NCBI RefSeq assembly: GCF_000799715.1 | Contig: NZ_JUHG01000016.1 | Coordinates: forward strand, 248,001-312,000 | Length of the DNA stretch: 64,000 bases | Origin: Martinezella rhizogenes | GTDB lineage: Bacteria; Pseudomonadota; Alphaproteobacteria; Rhizobiales; Rhizobiaceae | Direction: 5' to 3' | Shown: piece after piece, positions 20,834 through 28,834 of the stretch | Layout of the letters: every line of letters begins with the position of its first letter | Numbering within the stretch: the first letter of the stretch is position 1 | Position numbers and translations under genes: made by a program | The notes under the pieces: generated by a model | Seen by the model: the letters and a program-made list of their open reading frames with translations, nothing else | Databases searched by the model: none | Told to the model about the DNA's origin: nothing

Positions 20834-21288
20834 TCAATGTTCCTCACCCTCCCCTTGAGAGAGAGGGTCGGCACGGTGTGCCGGCGTGGTGTGAAAATGG
20901 TCGGCCTCTGCTAGCAAAATTTGCCGCTGCTGCACAATGGCAAATATCGTATCCAGAACAGCCTCAATCTCATCCGTTACCTCGGCATTCCAAAATCGGA
21001 TGACGTGATAGCCTGATGTTCGAGAAATGCCGTGCGCTCGGCATCGTATCGTCTTGCCGCATCTTCCGCGTGCTGGATGCCGTCAAGCTCGATAATCAAA
21101 CCTATCTGATGACAAACGAAATCAGCGAAATAGCGCCCAATCGGAACTTGCCGTCGAAAATGCGTGCCTTCGATGGGGATGCGCCATAGATGCTTCCAAA
21201 GCTTGGCTTCAGCATCTGTCGAACCAGCGCGCAGACGCCGGCTATTCGCGATTTTGAAGCGATCGAGTTTGGAGGGTTTCTTCGGCAT
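20834..21288 (-). pseudogene. DUF559 endonuclease-like gene, broken by a one-base deletion
   Basis: The 5' part (20977-21288, ending in TAA) reads as the start of a DUF559 protein, a small PD-(D/E)XK-related (Vsr-like) fold: RAGSTDAEAKLWKHLW, THFRRQVPIGRYFADFVCH, IIELDGIQHAE. The frame is lost near 21012-21013, where CAGGC appears in place of an expected CAGGGC. Restoring one G gives HQGYHVIRFWNAEVTDEIE and an open frame to TGA at 20834-20836, with the last residues (about AHRADPLSQGEGEEH) encoded by a palindromic repeat. The restored stop lies one base before the glyS ATG, so the intact gene would be coupled to glyS. A sequencing error is the alternative. Confidence 0.8.
20846..20894. repeat. 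Single palindromic repeat half-unit between DUF559 and glyS
   Basis: ACCCTCCCC...GAGAGGGT, then CGGCACGGTGTGCCG, then GCGTGGTGTGA. This is a one-armed copy of the element family also seen at 19825 and 21338. It encodes the tail of the restored DUF559 frame. Confidence 0.8.
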
Positions 21289-21337
21289 AGAAGATCTCTA
21301 ACCTATTGAAATAGCAGGTCTCTATACGACTACAAAC

Positions 21338-21464
21338 ACCCTCCCCTTGAGGGGGAGGGTCGGACCAAAGGTCCGGGGTGGGGTGATCCCGACAGACTCT
21401 GCAGCCAGCCAATTGTCACCCCCACCCGCCGCTTCGCGGCGACCTCCCCCCTCAAGGGGGAGGT
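21338..21464. repeat. Composite palindromic repeat downstream of the DUF2207 gene
   Basis: Two inverted half-units with the same layout as the glyS element: ACCCTCCCC/GGGGGAGGGT, CGGACC-AAA-GGTCCG, GGGTGGGGTGA, a spacer, then TCACCCCCACCC, GCCGC-TTC-GCGGC and ACCTCCCCCCTCAAGGGGGAGGT. It ends six bases from the DUF2207 stop codon and may act as its terminator. Confidence 0.9.
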
Positions 21465-21470
21465 GTTCAA

Positions 21471-23444
21471 TCACCACCCGCCTCCACCGCCTCCGCCACC
21501 CCCGCCACCGGAGAAGCCGCCGCCGCCTGAGAAACCACCGCCGCTGCTGCCGCCGAAGCCGGAGGACGAGCTGGAGACTGGCGCGGGAATGGTGGAGGCG
21601 ATGGTTGAGGCCATGGAGGAGGAGAAGTCGCCGATCCGGCCGCCAAGATTGCCGCCGTAGACATTGCCGATGTACCAGCCGGGAGCATAGCTTGCCGCGA
21701 TTGCGGCACCCGCTGCCGTTGCCAGCCAGGCATCGAAAGCGCTTGACCACGGCTTTTCGACGCCGAGAGCGACGGCGTAGGGCAGCAGCTTTTCGAAGTG
21801 CTGCGGCGACATCTGCGGCGCGCCCTGCATGTTCATCCGGTCGCGTTCGGCCAGCGTCAGATATTGCCGCAGACCGGCAATGCCATCCATCATCTTCCGC
21901 CCGATCGGCGTCGGTGCGCCCATCAAAAAGAAGAACACGACATTGAGGGCGAAAATGCCCACGATCCCGACCAGTAGCGGCAGTTCGCCCGCCTCCATCA
22001 GCGGCACGACGACAGCCGCGAAAAGACTGGTGACGATAGACACGATGACGAAGCCGATGAAGGCGAAGACGAGGACCGAGAAAATCCGTCGTCCGAGGCC
22101 CGCGTTATGGCGAAGGAACATCCGGCCTATGGCGCCGGCAAAGATGGTGACCACGATCGAGAGGAAGCCGGGAATGACGATGAGCGGCAGCGCGTTTTCA
22201 TGCAGTCGGCCGAAGATGACAATGGACGCCAGGATCAGCACCGACAGCGCGATACCGATGACGATATAGAGCCGGTTGGCCTTGTAATATTCGTCGCGAT
22301 GATCGCGCTCGATGGCGCTGCGGAATTGCTGGCCGAGCTTTTGGACGGCCGCTCCGTTCGCCGCGTCGATCACCAGCGGCGTGAACGGGCCGATTGCGCT
22401 GAACAACACCTTCTCGCCGCTGCCCAGATCGCGGCCGGCCGTCTTGCCGGTCGCCTTGAGGATCACCTTATCCTTCAGATCGTCGAGAATGACGTAACCG
22501 CGTACGGCAAGATCGATCGCCGTCGCCGATAGCGCCGTCCATCCGGCGCCCGAAAAGCCCCTATTGTCGATATAGTTGACCAGCGCCGGCGAGACACCAT
22601 CCGGCGGATCCCAGCGCGGCACCATGACGCCCCGCGGCGGATCACGCCCGACCGCGATCCAGCTCCTGAGATAATAGGCAAACACGAGGATCAGGCCACC
22701 AATGGCAATGATCGCGTCGAGATGATCGGCGATGAACCAGCGCCATTGCTGGCCGCTGCTTGGCGGCAGAATTACCCCCTTCGGCAGCTTGACGGCAATC
22801 GTCAGCCCCTCGCCTTGAGCCAATGGACGCGTCGTGGCGAAGGTGACCTTGCCCGCTTGCTGGCTGGCGCTTGCATCCTGGCCTTTGCCGCCGATCGGGC
22901 CGGTATAATAGGCAAGCTGCTGCGCCATCACCCCATCCGGCAGAGTGACCGTGGCCGAGGCCCGCAGGATCGGGAAGAGCCAGCCATTGCCGGTGACGTT
23001 CCAATAAAGCTCGTCGTGATCGTCGAAATATCGGATTTGCCGGTTGGTCATATAGGTGATGCGGAAGGTATGCGGGCCGGGACTGAGGAGGAATTGCGTA
23101 CTCCCCTGATCCGCCCGGCCGATATAGATGCGCTCGCCGCCTTCAATCCGCTCGAGCCGCCATTCCTCCGGCTGCCCGTCGCGCTCGACGGAGACGACAT
23201 CGAAATCCACCTGAGCCCGGTGGCCGTCGGCATCGAGGAAGGTCAGCGGAAAATCCCGGAAGATGCCGCGACGGATGGCGCGGCCTTCGGCATTCACGGC
23301 AATGGTCTCGGTGACATTCATCGAGCCATCGCGATTGACGGCAATCGCCTGGGCGAAGTTTGTGATGACTTCGGCCGTCAGGGCTGCCGTTGCGGAGAAC
23401 AGCAGGATCAAGGCCAGGAAAATCCCGGAAAGCCAGCGCATCAT
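21471..23444 (-). CDS. DUF2207 domain-containing membrane protein
   Basis: A 657-residue membrane protein of the YciQ/DUF2207 type. Order: signal sequence (MMRWLSGIFLALILLFSATAALTAE), extracytoplasmic DUF2207 beta domain (about 25-240; ITNFAQAIAVNRDGSMNVTETI, RRGIFRDFPL), a TM helix near 255-275, a cytoplasmic part, two or three more TM helices (about 405-540), and a C-terminus of Ser/Gly repeats ending GGGGGW. This glycine tail is common in the family. The family is often found beside lemA; here an aroA gene separates them. Start at 23444 or 23441, both served by a GGGGG ribosome site. Function unknown, envelope related. Confidence 0.85.
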   Translation of the reverse strand: MMRWLSGIFLALILLFSATAALTAEVITNFAQAIAVNRDGSMNVTETIAVNAEGRAIRRGIFRDFPLTFLDADGHRAQVDFDVVSVERDGQPEEWRLERIEGGERIYIGRADQGSTQFLLSPGPHTFRITYMTNRQIRYFDDHDELYWNVTGNGWLFPILRASATVTLPDGVMAQQLAYYTGPIGGKGQDASASQQAGKVTFATTRPLAQGEGLTIAVKLPKGVILPPSSGQQWRWFIADHLDAIIAIGGLILVFAYYLRSWIAVGRDPPRGVMVPRWDPPDGVSPALVNYIDNRGFSGAGWTALSATAIDLAVRGYVILDDLKDKVILKATGKTAGRDLGSGEKVLFSAIGPFTPLVIDAANGAAVQKLGQQFRSAIERDHRDEYYKANRLYIVIGIALSVLILASIVIFGRLHENALPLIVIPGFLSIVVTIFAGAIGRMFLRHNAGLGRRIFSVLVFAFIGFVIVSIVTSLFAAVVVPLMEAGELPLLVGIVGIFALNVVFFFLMGAPTPIGRKMMDGIAGLRQYLTLAERDRMNMQGAPQMSPQHFEKLLPYAVALGVEKPWSSAFDAWLATAAGAAIAASYAPGWYIGNVYGGNLGGRIGDFSSSMASTIASTIPAPVSSSSSGFGGSSGGGFSGGGGFSGGGGGGGGGGGW

Positions 23445-23531
23445 CACACCCCCATGTGATCCCCCGCAACGCCCGATGGAGGGCGCCGCATAGCATGAAT
23501 GCAAATCCACGCTCCCAGGGGGAGCGAGGCA

Positions 23532-24791
23532 TCAGTCGTCGTAGGCGACACCCAGCGACGCCAGTACCCGCCAATAGGCCGGGAAGGTCTTGGCGACGCA
23601 ATCGGGGTCGAGAATGGTGATGCCACCGATCTTCAGGCCGGCGAGCGCGAAGCTCATGGCGATGCGGTGATCGGCGAAGCTGTCGATTTCGGCGGGTAAA
23701 ACCTTGCCAGCCAAGCTCGGATCGGAAGCGACGATCAGATCATCGCCTTCTTCCGTACCAAGGCCGGGAACGATACGCGACAGACCGCTCGACAGCGCGC
23801 GGACGCGGTCACATTCCTTGACGCGGAGGTTGGCGATACCGACGAAGCGGACGGGCGTCTCGTTGAAAGCGGCAAGGACGGCAAGCGTCGGGATGGCGTC
23901 CTGCATCTGCGATCCGTCGATGACGGCGGGCAGATGCGGGAATTGCGAGATGAGATCATAGGCGCGCGCGTCCGGCTGCGAAAACTCCGTCGCCGGCGTG
24001 CCAAGATCGATTTTGCCGCCCGTCAGCACTTCCGCCGCCCAGAGATAGGTCGCGGCCGAAGCATCCGGCTCGATAAGGAAATCCGCTGCGTGGTAGCCGG
24101 TCGGCTCGACCCGCCATGTGACCGGGCTGGTGCGCTCGACCTTGGCGCCGAAAGCGCGCATGGCAGCAACCGTGAGATCGATATAGCCGAGCGCGCCGAT
24201 ATGCTCGCCGAGCAATTCGACATCGACCGGCCGGTCGCCGCCGGCGGCCATCATCAGGAGGGCGGAGACATATTGGCTGGAAAGGCCGCCGTCGATTTGC
24301 ACGCGGCTCGCCTCGAAGCGGCCCGTGCCGTTGATGGTGACCGGCGGGCAGCCGGTTTCGGCGATCGCATCAATGCCGAGCGAACGCAGCGCATCGACCA
24401 GCGGGCCGATCGGCCGCTTGCGCATGTGGGCATCGCCATCGACCACGACCTTGCCGTCGACCAGGGCGGCGGCGGCCGTCAGGAAGCGGGTCGCGGTGCC
24501 GGCATTGCCGAGGAAAAGCGGTTCCGTCGCCGGCTGAAGCTTGCCGCTGCCGGTGACGATGAAGGTGGTGTCGTCGGGCTCGTCGATGGTCACGCCCATG
24601 GCACGCAGCGCTTCGGCCATATAGCGGGTGTCGTCACTCTTCAGCGCACCGGTCAGTCGGCTGGTGCCTTTGGCAAGGCCGGCGAGCAGCAGCGCGCGAT
24701 TGGTGATCGACTTCGATCCCGGCGGCATGGCGCGGCCGGTCAACGGCTTGCCAGGCGGGATAATCGTGAGTTTGGCTCTACCCATCATCAT
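23532..24791 (-). CDS. aroA: 3-phosphoshikimate 1-carboxyvinyltransferase, class-I-like short form
   Basis: EPSP synthase of the shikimate pathway: shikimate-3-phosphate plus phosphoenolpyruvate gives EPSP. 419 residues. Active-site motifs: PGSKSITNRALL (Lys27, Ser28, Arg32), LFLGNAGTATRFL (92-104), and RVKECDRV (about 337). The residue matching E. coli Pro101, next to the PEP/glyphosate pocket, is Phe103. The length and motifs fit the class I type rather than the longer class II enzyme usually encoded beside cmk-rpsA in rhizobia, so this may be a second aroA. It sits between lemA and the DUF2207 gene on the same strand. Function is confident; paralogy is inferred. Confidence 0.93.
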   Translation of the reverse strand: MMMGRAKLTIIPPGKPLTGRAMPPGSKSITNRALLLAGLAKGTSRLTGALKSDDTRYMAEALRAMGVTIDEPDDTTFIVTGSGKLQPATEPLFLGNAGTATRFLTAAAALVDGKVVVDGDAHMRKRPIGPLVDALRSLGIDAIAETGCPPVTINGTGRFEASRVQIDGGLSSQYVSALLMMAAGGDRPVDVELLGEHIGALGYIDLTVAAMRAFGAKVERTSPVTWRVEPTGYHAADFLIEPDASAATYLWAAEVLTGGKIDLGTPATEFSQPDARAYDLISQFPHLPAVIDGSQMQDAIPTLAVLAAFNETPVRFVGIANLRVKECDRVRALSSGLSRIVPGLGTEEGDDLIVASDPSLAGKVLPAEIDSFADHRIAMSFALAGLKIGGITILDPDCVAKTFPAYWRVLASLGVAYDD

Positions 24792-24875
24792 TCTCTTTGG
24801 TCAGTCAGGAAAGCGGCCGATGGCCTGCGGTCGGCTTCCTTTACCGCCTCACATGCAAAACCGATAGCTGGAATC

Positions 24876-25427
24876 TCAGAACTTGACGGTCGGAACGGCG
24901 CGGTCGGCTTCGTCGGTAATCTCGAAGAAAGCGCGCTTGGCGAAACCGAACTGGCCGGCGATGAGATTGGAGGGAAAACTCTCGACCTTGACATTCAAGT
25001 CGCGGGCAGCACCGTTGTAATAGCGCCGCGACATCTGGATCTCGCCTTCGATGCCCTCCAGCGAGCGCTGCAATTCGAGGAAGTTCGTGTTGGCCTTCAG
25101 ATCCGGATAGGCTTCGGCAAGGGCTATCACGCGACCGAGCGCCTGGCCGAGAAGACCTTCGGCCACGCCACGGCCTGCGACATCACCTGCCGGCACGGCC
25201 TGCGCCTTGTTGCGCAACTCGACGACCTCTTCCAATGTCTGACGCTCATGGCCAGCATAGCCTTTGACCGTCTCGATAAGATTGGGAATGAGATCGGCGC
25301 GGCGCTTCAACTGTACGTCGATGCCGGACCAGGCTTCTTCGGCCACCTGCCGGGCGCTGACGAGACCGTTGTAGACGAAAACGGCATACAGCGCGGCAAG
25401 GACGATGACCGCCAGGATAATATACAT
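24876..25427 (-). CDS. LemA family protein
   Basis: A 183-residue protein with one N-terminal membrane helix (YIILAVIVLAALYAVFVYNGLV) followed by the helical LemA domain. The hallmark VDVQLKRRADLIPNLVETVKGYA is present as IDVQLKRRADLIPNLIETVKGYA, split here across residues 41-63. It ends ITDEADRAVPTVKF. LemA proteins are usually encoded with DUF2207/TPM-domain proteins in envelope-linked loci of unclear function; here a DUF2207 gene lies 1.4 kb downstream beyond aroA. Confidence 0.93.
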   Translation of the reverse strand: MYIILAVIVLAALYAVFVYNGLVSARQVAEEAWSGIDVQLKRRADLIPNLIETVKGYAGHERQTLEEVVELRNKAQAVPAGDVAGRGVAEGLLGQALGRVIALAEAYPDLKANTNFLELQRSLEGIEGEIQMSRRYYNGAARDLNVKVESFPSNLIAGQFGFAKRAFFEITDEADRAVPTVKF

Positions 25428-25514
25428 CGCGAACCCCCCGTTGCGATTACAATCAAGGGGACACTATGCGGCTTCGCGACTATTGTCACCCGCTTTCGCT
25501 GTGCTGGCAGTATC

Positions 25515-26474
25515 TTAGGCAGCCTGCTTGCCCCAGTTGACGCCACCGGCATCCGTCAGCAGGAAAGCCTCGCCGCATGCCTTGGCGAGCGTGCGCACGC
25601 GCAGGATGTAGCTCTGGCGCTCGGTGACGGAGATCACCCCGCGCGCGTCGAGCAGGTTGAAGACATGGCTCGCCTTGATGCACTGGTCATAGGCCGGAAA
25701 GACGCATTTGTGCAGACGCTGATTGTCGCTGTCGCCGGGCGCGCCGGCGGCCAGAAGCGCCAGGCATTCCTTCTCGGCATCGATGAAGTGGCGATGCAGC
25801 ATCTCGGTATTGGCATATTCGAAATTATGCCGGGAATATTCCTGCTCGGCCTGCAGGAAGACATCGCCGTAGGTGATCTTCTCATCGCCTTCGAGGCCGT
25901 TGAAATTCAGGTCGTAGACGCTGTCGACGCCCTGGACGTAGGTGGCAAGGCGCTCGAGGCCATAGGTCAGCTCGCCAGCGACCGGCGCACATTCGATGCC
26001 GCAGATCTGCTGGAAATAGGTGAACTGCGACACTTCCATGCCGTCGCACCAGCACTCCCAGCCGAGACCCCAAGCGCCGAGCGTCGGGCTTTCCCAATCA
26101 TCCTCGACGAAGCGGATGTCGTGCAGGAGTGGGTCGAGACCGATCGCCGCCAGCGAGCCGAGATAGAGCTCCTGCAGGTTCGGCGGATTCGGCTTCAGGA
26201 TGACCTGATACTGGTAGTAATGCTGCATCCGGTTCGGGTTTTCACCGTAGCGACCGTCGGACGGGCGGCGGGACGGCTGCACATAGGCGGCCTTCCACGG
26301 CTTCGGCCCCAGCGCGCGCAGCGTGGTGGCCGGATGGAACGTGCCGGCACCGACTTCCATGTCGTAGGGCTGAAGAACCGCGCAACCCTTGTCGGCCCAG
26401 TAATTATGCAGGGTCAGGATCAACGCCTGAAAGGAGCGCTTCGGGTTCATATGGTCGGGCACGGTGGCGGTCAT
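25515..26474 (-). CDS. glyQ: Glycine--tRNA ligase alpha subunit
   Basis: Catalytic alpha subunit of the heterotetrameric glycyl-tRNA synthetase. 319 residues with the highly conserved N-terminus (SFQALILTLHNYWADKGC, QPYDMEVGAGTFHP) and YVQPSRRPSDGRYGENPNR and GWECWCDGMEVSQFTYFQQ blocks that form the aminoacyl-adenylate site. First gene of the minus-strand block that ends with glyS-DUF523; the two subunits are separated here by four genes over about 4.7 kb. Confidence 0.97.
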   Translation of the reverse strand: MTATVPDHMNPKRSFQALILTLHNYWADKGCAVLQPYDMEVGAGTFHPATTLRALGPKPWKAAYVQPSRRPSDGRYGENPNRMQHYYQYQVILKPNPPNLQELYLGSLAAIGLDPLLHDIRFVEDDWESPTLGAWGLGWECWCDGMEVSQFTYFQQICGIECAPVAGELTYGLERLATYVQGVDSVYDLNFNGLEGDEKITYGDVFLQAEQEYSRHNFEYANTEMLHRHFIDAEKECLALLAAGAPGDSDNQRLHKCVFPAYDQCIKASHVFNLLDARGVISVTERQSYILRVRTLAKACGEAFLLTDAGGVNWGKQAA

Positions 26475-26595
26475 GGGGATCAGCTACTATTTGCTTAATG
26501 TACGTTGGCGCGACAGGTGCCACGATGGAAGACAAGGGTCAAGAGATGACGTATAGATATGGCTATGCGTCTCCGCGCCGCCTTGGAGAAGAATA

Positions 26596-26880
26596 ATGAA
26601 CGTCAAAACCGAAATCACATTGTCCGAACACCATCTTCGGCTTGCGGAAAAGATGGTCGAGGAAGGCGCATTTCCTTCGATTTCCAGCCTCGTTGAAGCG
26701 GCAATCGAGCAGATTGACCAGACGACGCATCATGATGGCACACCCAATGATGTGGTGTCTGGCATGGCGGATGAAATTCGTCGGCGTATGGAATTGCCTG
26801 CTGACCAATGGCTACCCTGGGACGGTAAGGAAATGGCCTCAAGGGTGAAAGACAAGCTGCGCCAGAAATACGCTAAATAA
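26596..26880 (+). CDS. parD: ParD-type antitoxin
   Basis: A 94-residue antitoxin: N-terminal ribbon-helix-helix (VKTEITLSEHHLRLAEKMVEEGAFPSISSLVEAAIEQI, split here at residues 3-40) that binds DNA as a dimer, and a C-terminal toxin-binding tail with the LPADQWLPW-type stretch. The toxin gene starts 8 bp later. The pair is probably autorepressed. It sits between glyQ and sppA, two conserved genes, which suggests a later insertion. Confidence 0.85.
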   Translation: MNVKTEITLSEHHLRLAEKMVEEGAFPSISSLVEAAIEQIDQTTHHDGTPNDVVSGMADEIRRRMELPADQWLPWDGKEMASRVKDKLRQKYAK

Positions 26881-26888
26881 GTTAGCTC

Positions 26889-27203
26889 ATGCGCTATGTG
26901 ATCACCAAGCATCCACTTGTCGAGCACGATCTCTTCGACATCGTCGACTTCATTTCCAACTATGCAGGCATCGAAGTTGGACTAGCCAAGACCGATGAAA
27001 TCACGAAATTCATCGATAGGCTTGCCGACTTTCCGCACATAGGCACCGTACGCACCGATATGGCGCCAACATTGAGGGCAATTCCCGCTTCAGAAAAAGC
27101 GGTCGTGTGCTTCACCGTGGATGATGCCACCAAGGTCGTCCGCATTGTGTGCATCAGCTATGCGGGCGCGGATTGGATGTCTCGGGTAAAGGAACGACGC
27201 TGA
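26889..27203 (+). CDS. parE: ParE/RelE-family toxin
   Basis: A 104-residue toxin of the ParE/RelE superfamily: MRYVITKHPLVEHDLFDIVDFI helix hairpin, FPHIGTVRTDMAPTLRAIP strand region, and the C-terminal VVRIVCISYAGADW strand. ParE members poison DNA gyrase; RelE members cut mRNA. The target is not decidable by eye. It is translationally linked to the antitoxin. Its 3' end overlaps by 50 bp the end of a convergent small frame. Confidence 0.85.
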   Translation: MRYVITKHPLVEHDLFDIVDFISNYAGIEVGLAKTDEITKFIDRLADFPHIGTVRTDMAPTLRAIPASEKAVVCFTVDDATKVVRIVCISYAGADWMSRVKERR

Positions 27204-27336
27204 TATCCGTGTCATCGCTACGTACATTGGCTTGATCGCGATCAAATTTCCAATCGACGGGAAGCTCCAATCGGAATGACTTTACCTTCTCCAAAGCCCG
27301 CTTGCGCCGCTCTGTCTTGTCCATCTTACTCGTCAT
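27154..27336 (-). CDS. Possible small protein at the end of the sppA operon, tail overlaps parE
   Basis: A 60-residue frame, MTSKMDKTERRKRALEKV, then LELPVDWKFDRDQAN and an irregular tail. Its ATG overlaps the end of the preceding small membrane-protein gene by 11 bases, so it could be translationally coupled. The N-terminal two thirds look like real helical protein (KR/E rich, LPxxWKFDRDxAN resembles small antitoxin-like proteins), but the last residues run antisense to parE and may have replaced the original end. Not recognised with certainty. Confidence 0.35.
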   Translation of the reverse strand: MTSKMDKTERRKRALEKVKSFRLELPVDWKFDRDQANVRSDDTDISVVPLPETSNPRPHS

Positions 27337-27517
27337 CCCGCTTCACCCGATATTCCCCCGTCTTCGGATCCTTCACCAAGGTCCCGACGGCACCCGTGCG
27401 TCGTTCGTTTTCGGCCCTGCGCGACTTTTCGGTGAGCTTTTGCGCATCGCGCACGAAGCGTCGATAAAGCCACCAGATGCCGCCGATGACGACGGCGAAG
27501 AATATGATCTGCGGCAT
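27326..27517 (-). CDS. Small single-pass membrane protein downstream of sppA
   Basis: 63 residues from the ATG at 27517, which has GGGAGCG upstream. One N-terminal membrane helix (QIIFFAVVIGGIWWLY) is followed by a basic stop-transfer segment, a charged helix (AQKLTEKSRRAENE) and a conserved-looking end TLVKDPKTGEYRVKRDDE. The start lies 17 bp after the sppA stop, so it is in the sppA operon. I recall similar small proteins next to sppA in other Rhizobiaceae; function unknown. Confidence 0.65.
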   Translation of the reverse strand: MPQIIFFAVVIGGIWWLYRRFVRDAQKLTEKSRRAENERRTGAVGTLVKDPKTGEYRVKRDDE

Positions 27518-27533
27518 TTCGCAGCGCTCCCGA

Positions 27534-28394
27534 TTACAATCCGTACCGTCCCCACAATGCCTTTTCCTCCGCCGCTTGCGCAAGTCCGGAGGCAAGGCCG
27601 GCGCCGATGTTATCCATGCCGGAAAGCGAAATGCCGGGCGCGCGGCGGCCGAAGAGGCTGCGCGGCGTGGTGACCAGCTCGAGCTTGGTCTTGTCGCCGA
27701 AGCGTTTCTTCAGCTCCTGGCGCATATCGCCGAGCCCGTCGATCAGGCCAAGTTCCAGACCGCGTCCACCAGTCCAGAAAAGACCGGAAAACACCGTCTC
27801 GTCGTCGGTCAGCTTGCCTGCCCGGCGCTCGCGCACCATGTCGATGAAGACTTTGTGGATCTCCAGCTGCAGGCTCTTCAGATATTCGATGTCCTTTTCC
27901 TTTTCCGGCTGGAATGGATCGAGGATCACCTTGTTCTCGCCGGCGGTATAGACGCGACGCTCGACACCGAGCTTCTTCAACAGCTCCGGGAAACCGAAGC
28001 CGCCGGAGACGACGCCGATGGAACCAACGATGGAGGTGGCGTCAGCAATGATCTCGTCGCCGGCGAGTGCAATCATGTAGCCGCCAGATGCCGCGACGTC
28101 CTCGACGAAGACCAGCACCTTCTTCTGCTTCTCCTGCGCGAGATCGCGGATGCGGTTATAGATCATCCGCGACTGCACCGGCGAGCCACCGGGCGAGTTG
28201 ACGACAATCGCGACCGCAGGCGCGGCCTTCATCTCGAAGGCCTTTTCCAGCGCCTGTGAGACACCGGCAAGGTTGAGCGACTGTCGAAGAGGCCCGCTGC
28301 CGGACGCAATGACGCCGCTCAGCCGGATGACCGGGATGACCACTCTTTCCTTGCGAAACCGCTTCGGAAGCATGCGCTTGAAAAAACCAGCCAT
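27534..28394 (-). CDS. sppA: Signal peptide peptidase SppA, short form
   Basis: S49-family serine protease that degrades signal peptides in the membrane. 286 residues from MAGFFKRMLPKR (28394); upstream codons of the longer frame look non-coding. Catalytic Ser103 in DVAASGGYMIAL and the likely general base Lys155 in AGENKVILD are 52 residues apart, as in the Bacillus enzyme. NSPGGSP and IVGSIGV family blocks are present. No strong N-terminal membrane helix is seen, so it may be soluble or only peripherally bound. Divergent from the small gene at 28655. Confidence 0.92.
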   Translation of the reverse strand: MAGFFKRMLPKRFRKERVVIPVIRLSGVIASGSGPLRQSLNLAGVSQALEKAFEMKAAPAVAIVVNSPGGSPVQSRMIYNRIRDLAQEKQKKVLVFVEDVAASGGYMIALAGDEIIADATSIVGSIGVVSGGFGFPELLKKLGVERRVYTAGENKVILDPFQPEKEKDIEYLKSLQLEIHKVFIDMVRERRAGKLTDDETVFSGLFWTGGRGLELGLIDGLGDMRQELKKRFGDKTKLELVTTPRSLFGRRAPGISLSGMDNIGAGLASGLAQAAEEKALWGRYGL

Positions 28395-28654
28395 TCGTCG
28401 TCCCTGAATTATGATGTTTGCCGCCGTGATGTATGCATGGAAACGGCAAACGCAACATCGATCATTGCATTTTCGCGCCAGGATTGCTCCGGGCGGCGTG
28501 TTTTTCATCGATGACACAGGAGAGGACGTGCTTTCGCCGCCAGCGCAAAGGTCCGGAAAAACATTCCCCCCTGTCCATGAAGATTGGGCGCTGCGCCCTC
28601 TACATCTGTCGATCAAAAAAATAGGTTTATGGCATCGAACTGCAGGAGCATCGC

Positions 28655-28834
28655 ATGTCCAGCCAGGCTGCCAACATCATCGATTTCCAGGCCTATCGTG
28701 ACGCCCGCGCCAAGAGCGTGCCGGTCGAGCAGGCTCCCGTTTCCGCGTGGCCTCAGCAGCCCTTCCTGATGTGGGTTCCTTTCATGGGTTTCGTCCCGGT
28801 GATGCCGCTTGGCAACCCGAACTATGGCGCTTGA
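28655..28834 (+). CDS. 59-residue Pro/Trp/Met-rich protein, coupled to regulator
   Basis: Small gene with a good ribosome site (AGGAG, six bases before ATG). The product starts MSSQAANIIDFQAYRDARAK, a soluble helix, and ends in an unusual aromatic/proline stretch WPQQPFLMWVPFMGFVPVMP followed by LGNPNYGA. Its stop codon overlaps the start of the XRE-cupin gene by 11 bases, so the two are translationally coupled. The N-terminal IIDFxxYRxxR pattern recurs in small rhizobial proteins. Function unknown; a partner or leader for the regulator is possible. Confidence 0.65.
   Translation: MSSQAANIIDFQAYRDARAKSVPVEQAPVSAWPQQPFLMWVPFMGFVPVMPLGNPNYGA

Noticed and set aside
23934..26498. 854-residue + frame opposite aroA, lemA and glyQ
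   Set aside because: Spans three well-identified genes in antisense; a GC-bias artefact.
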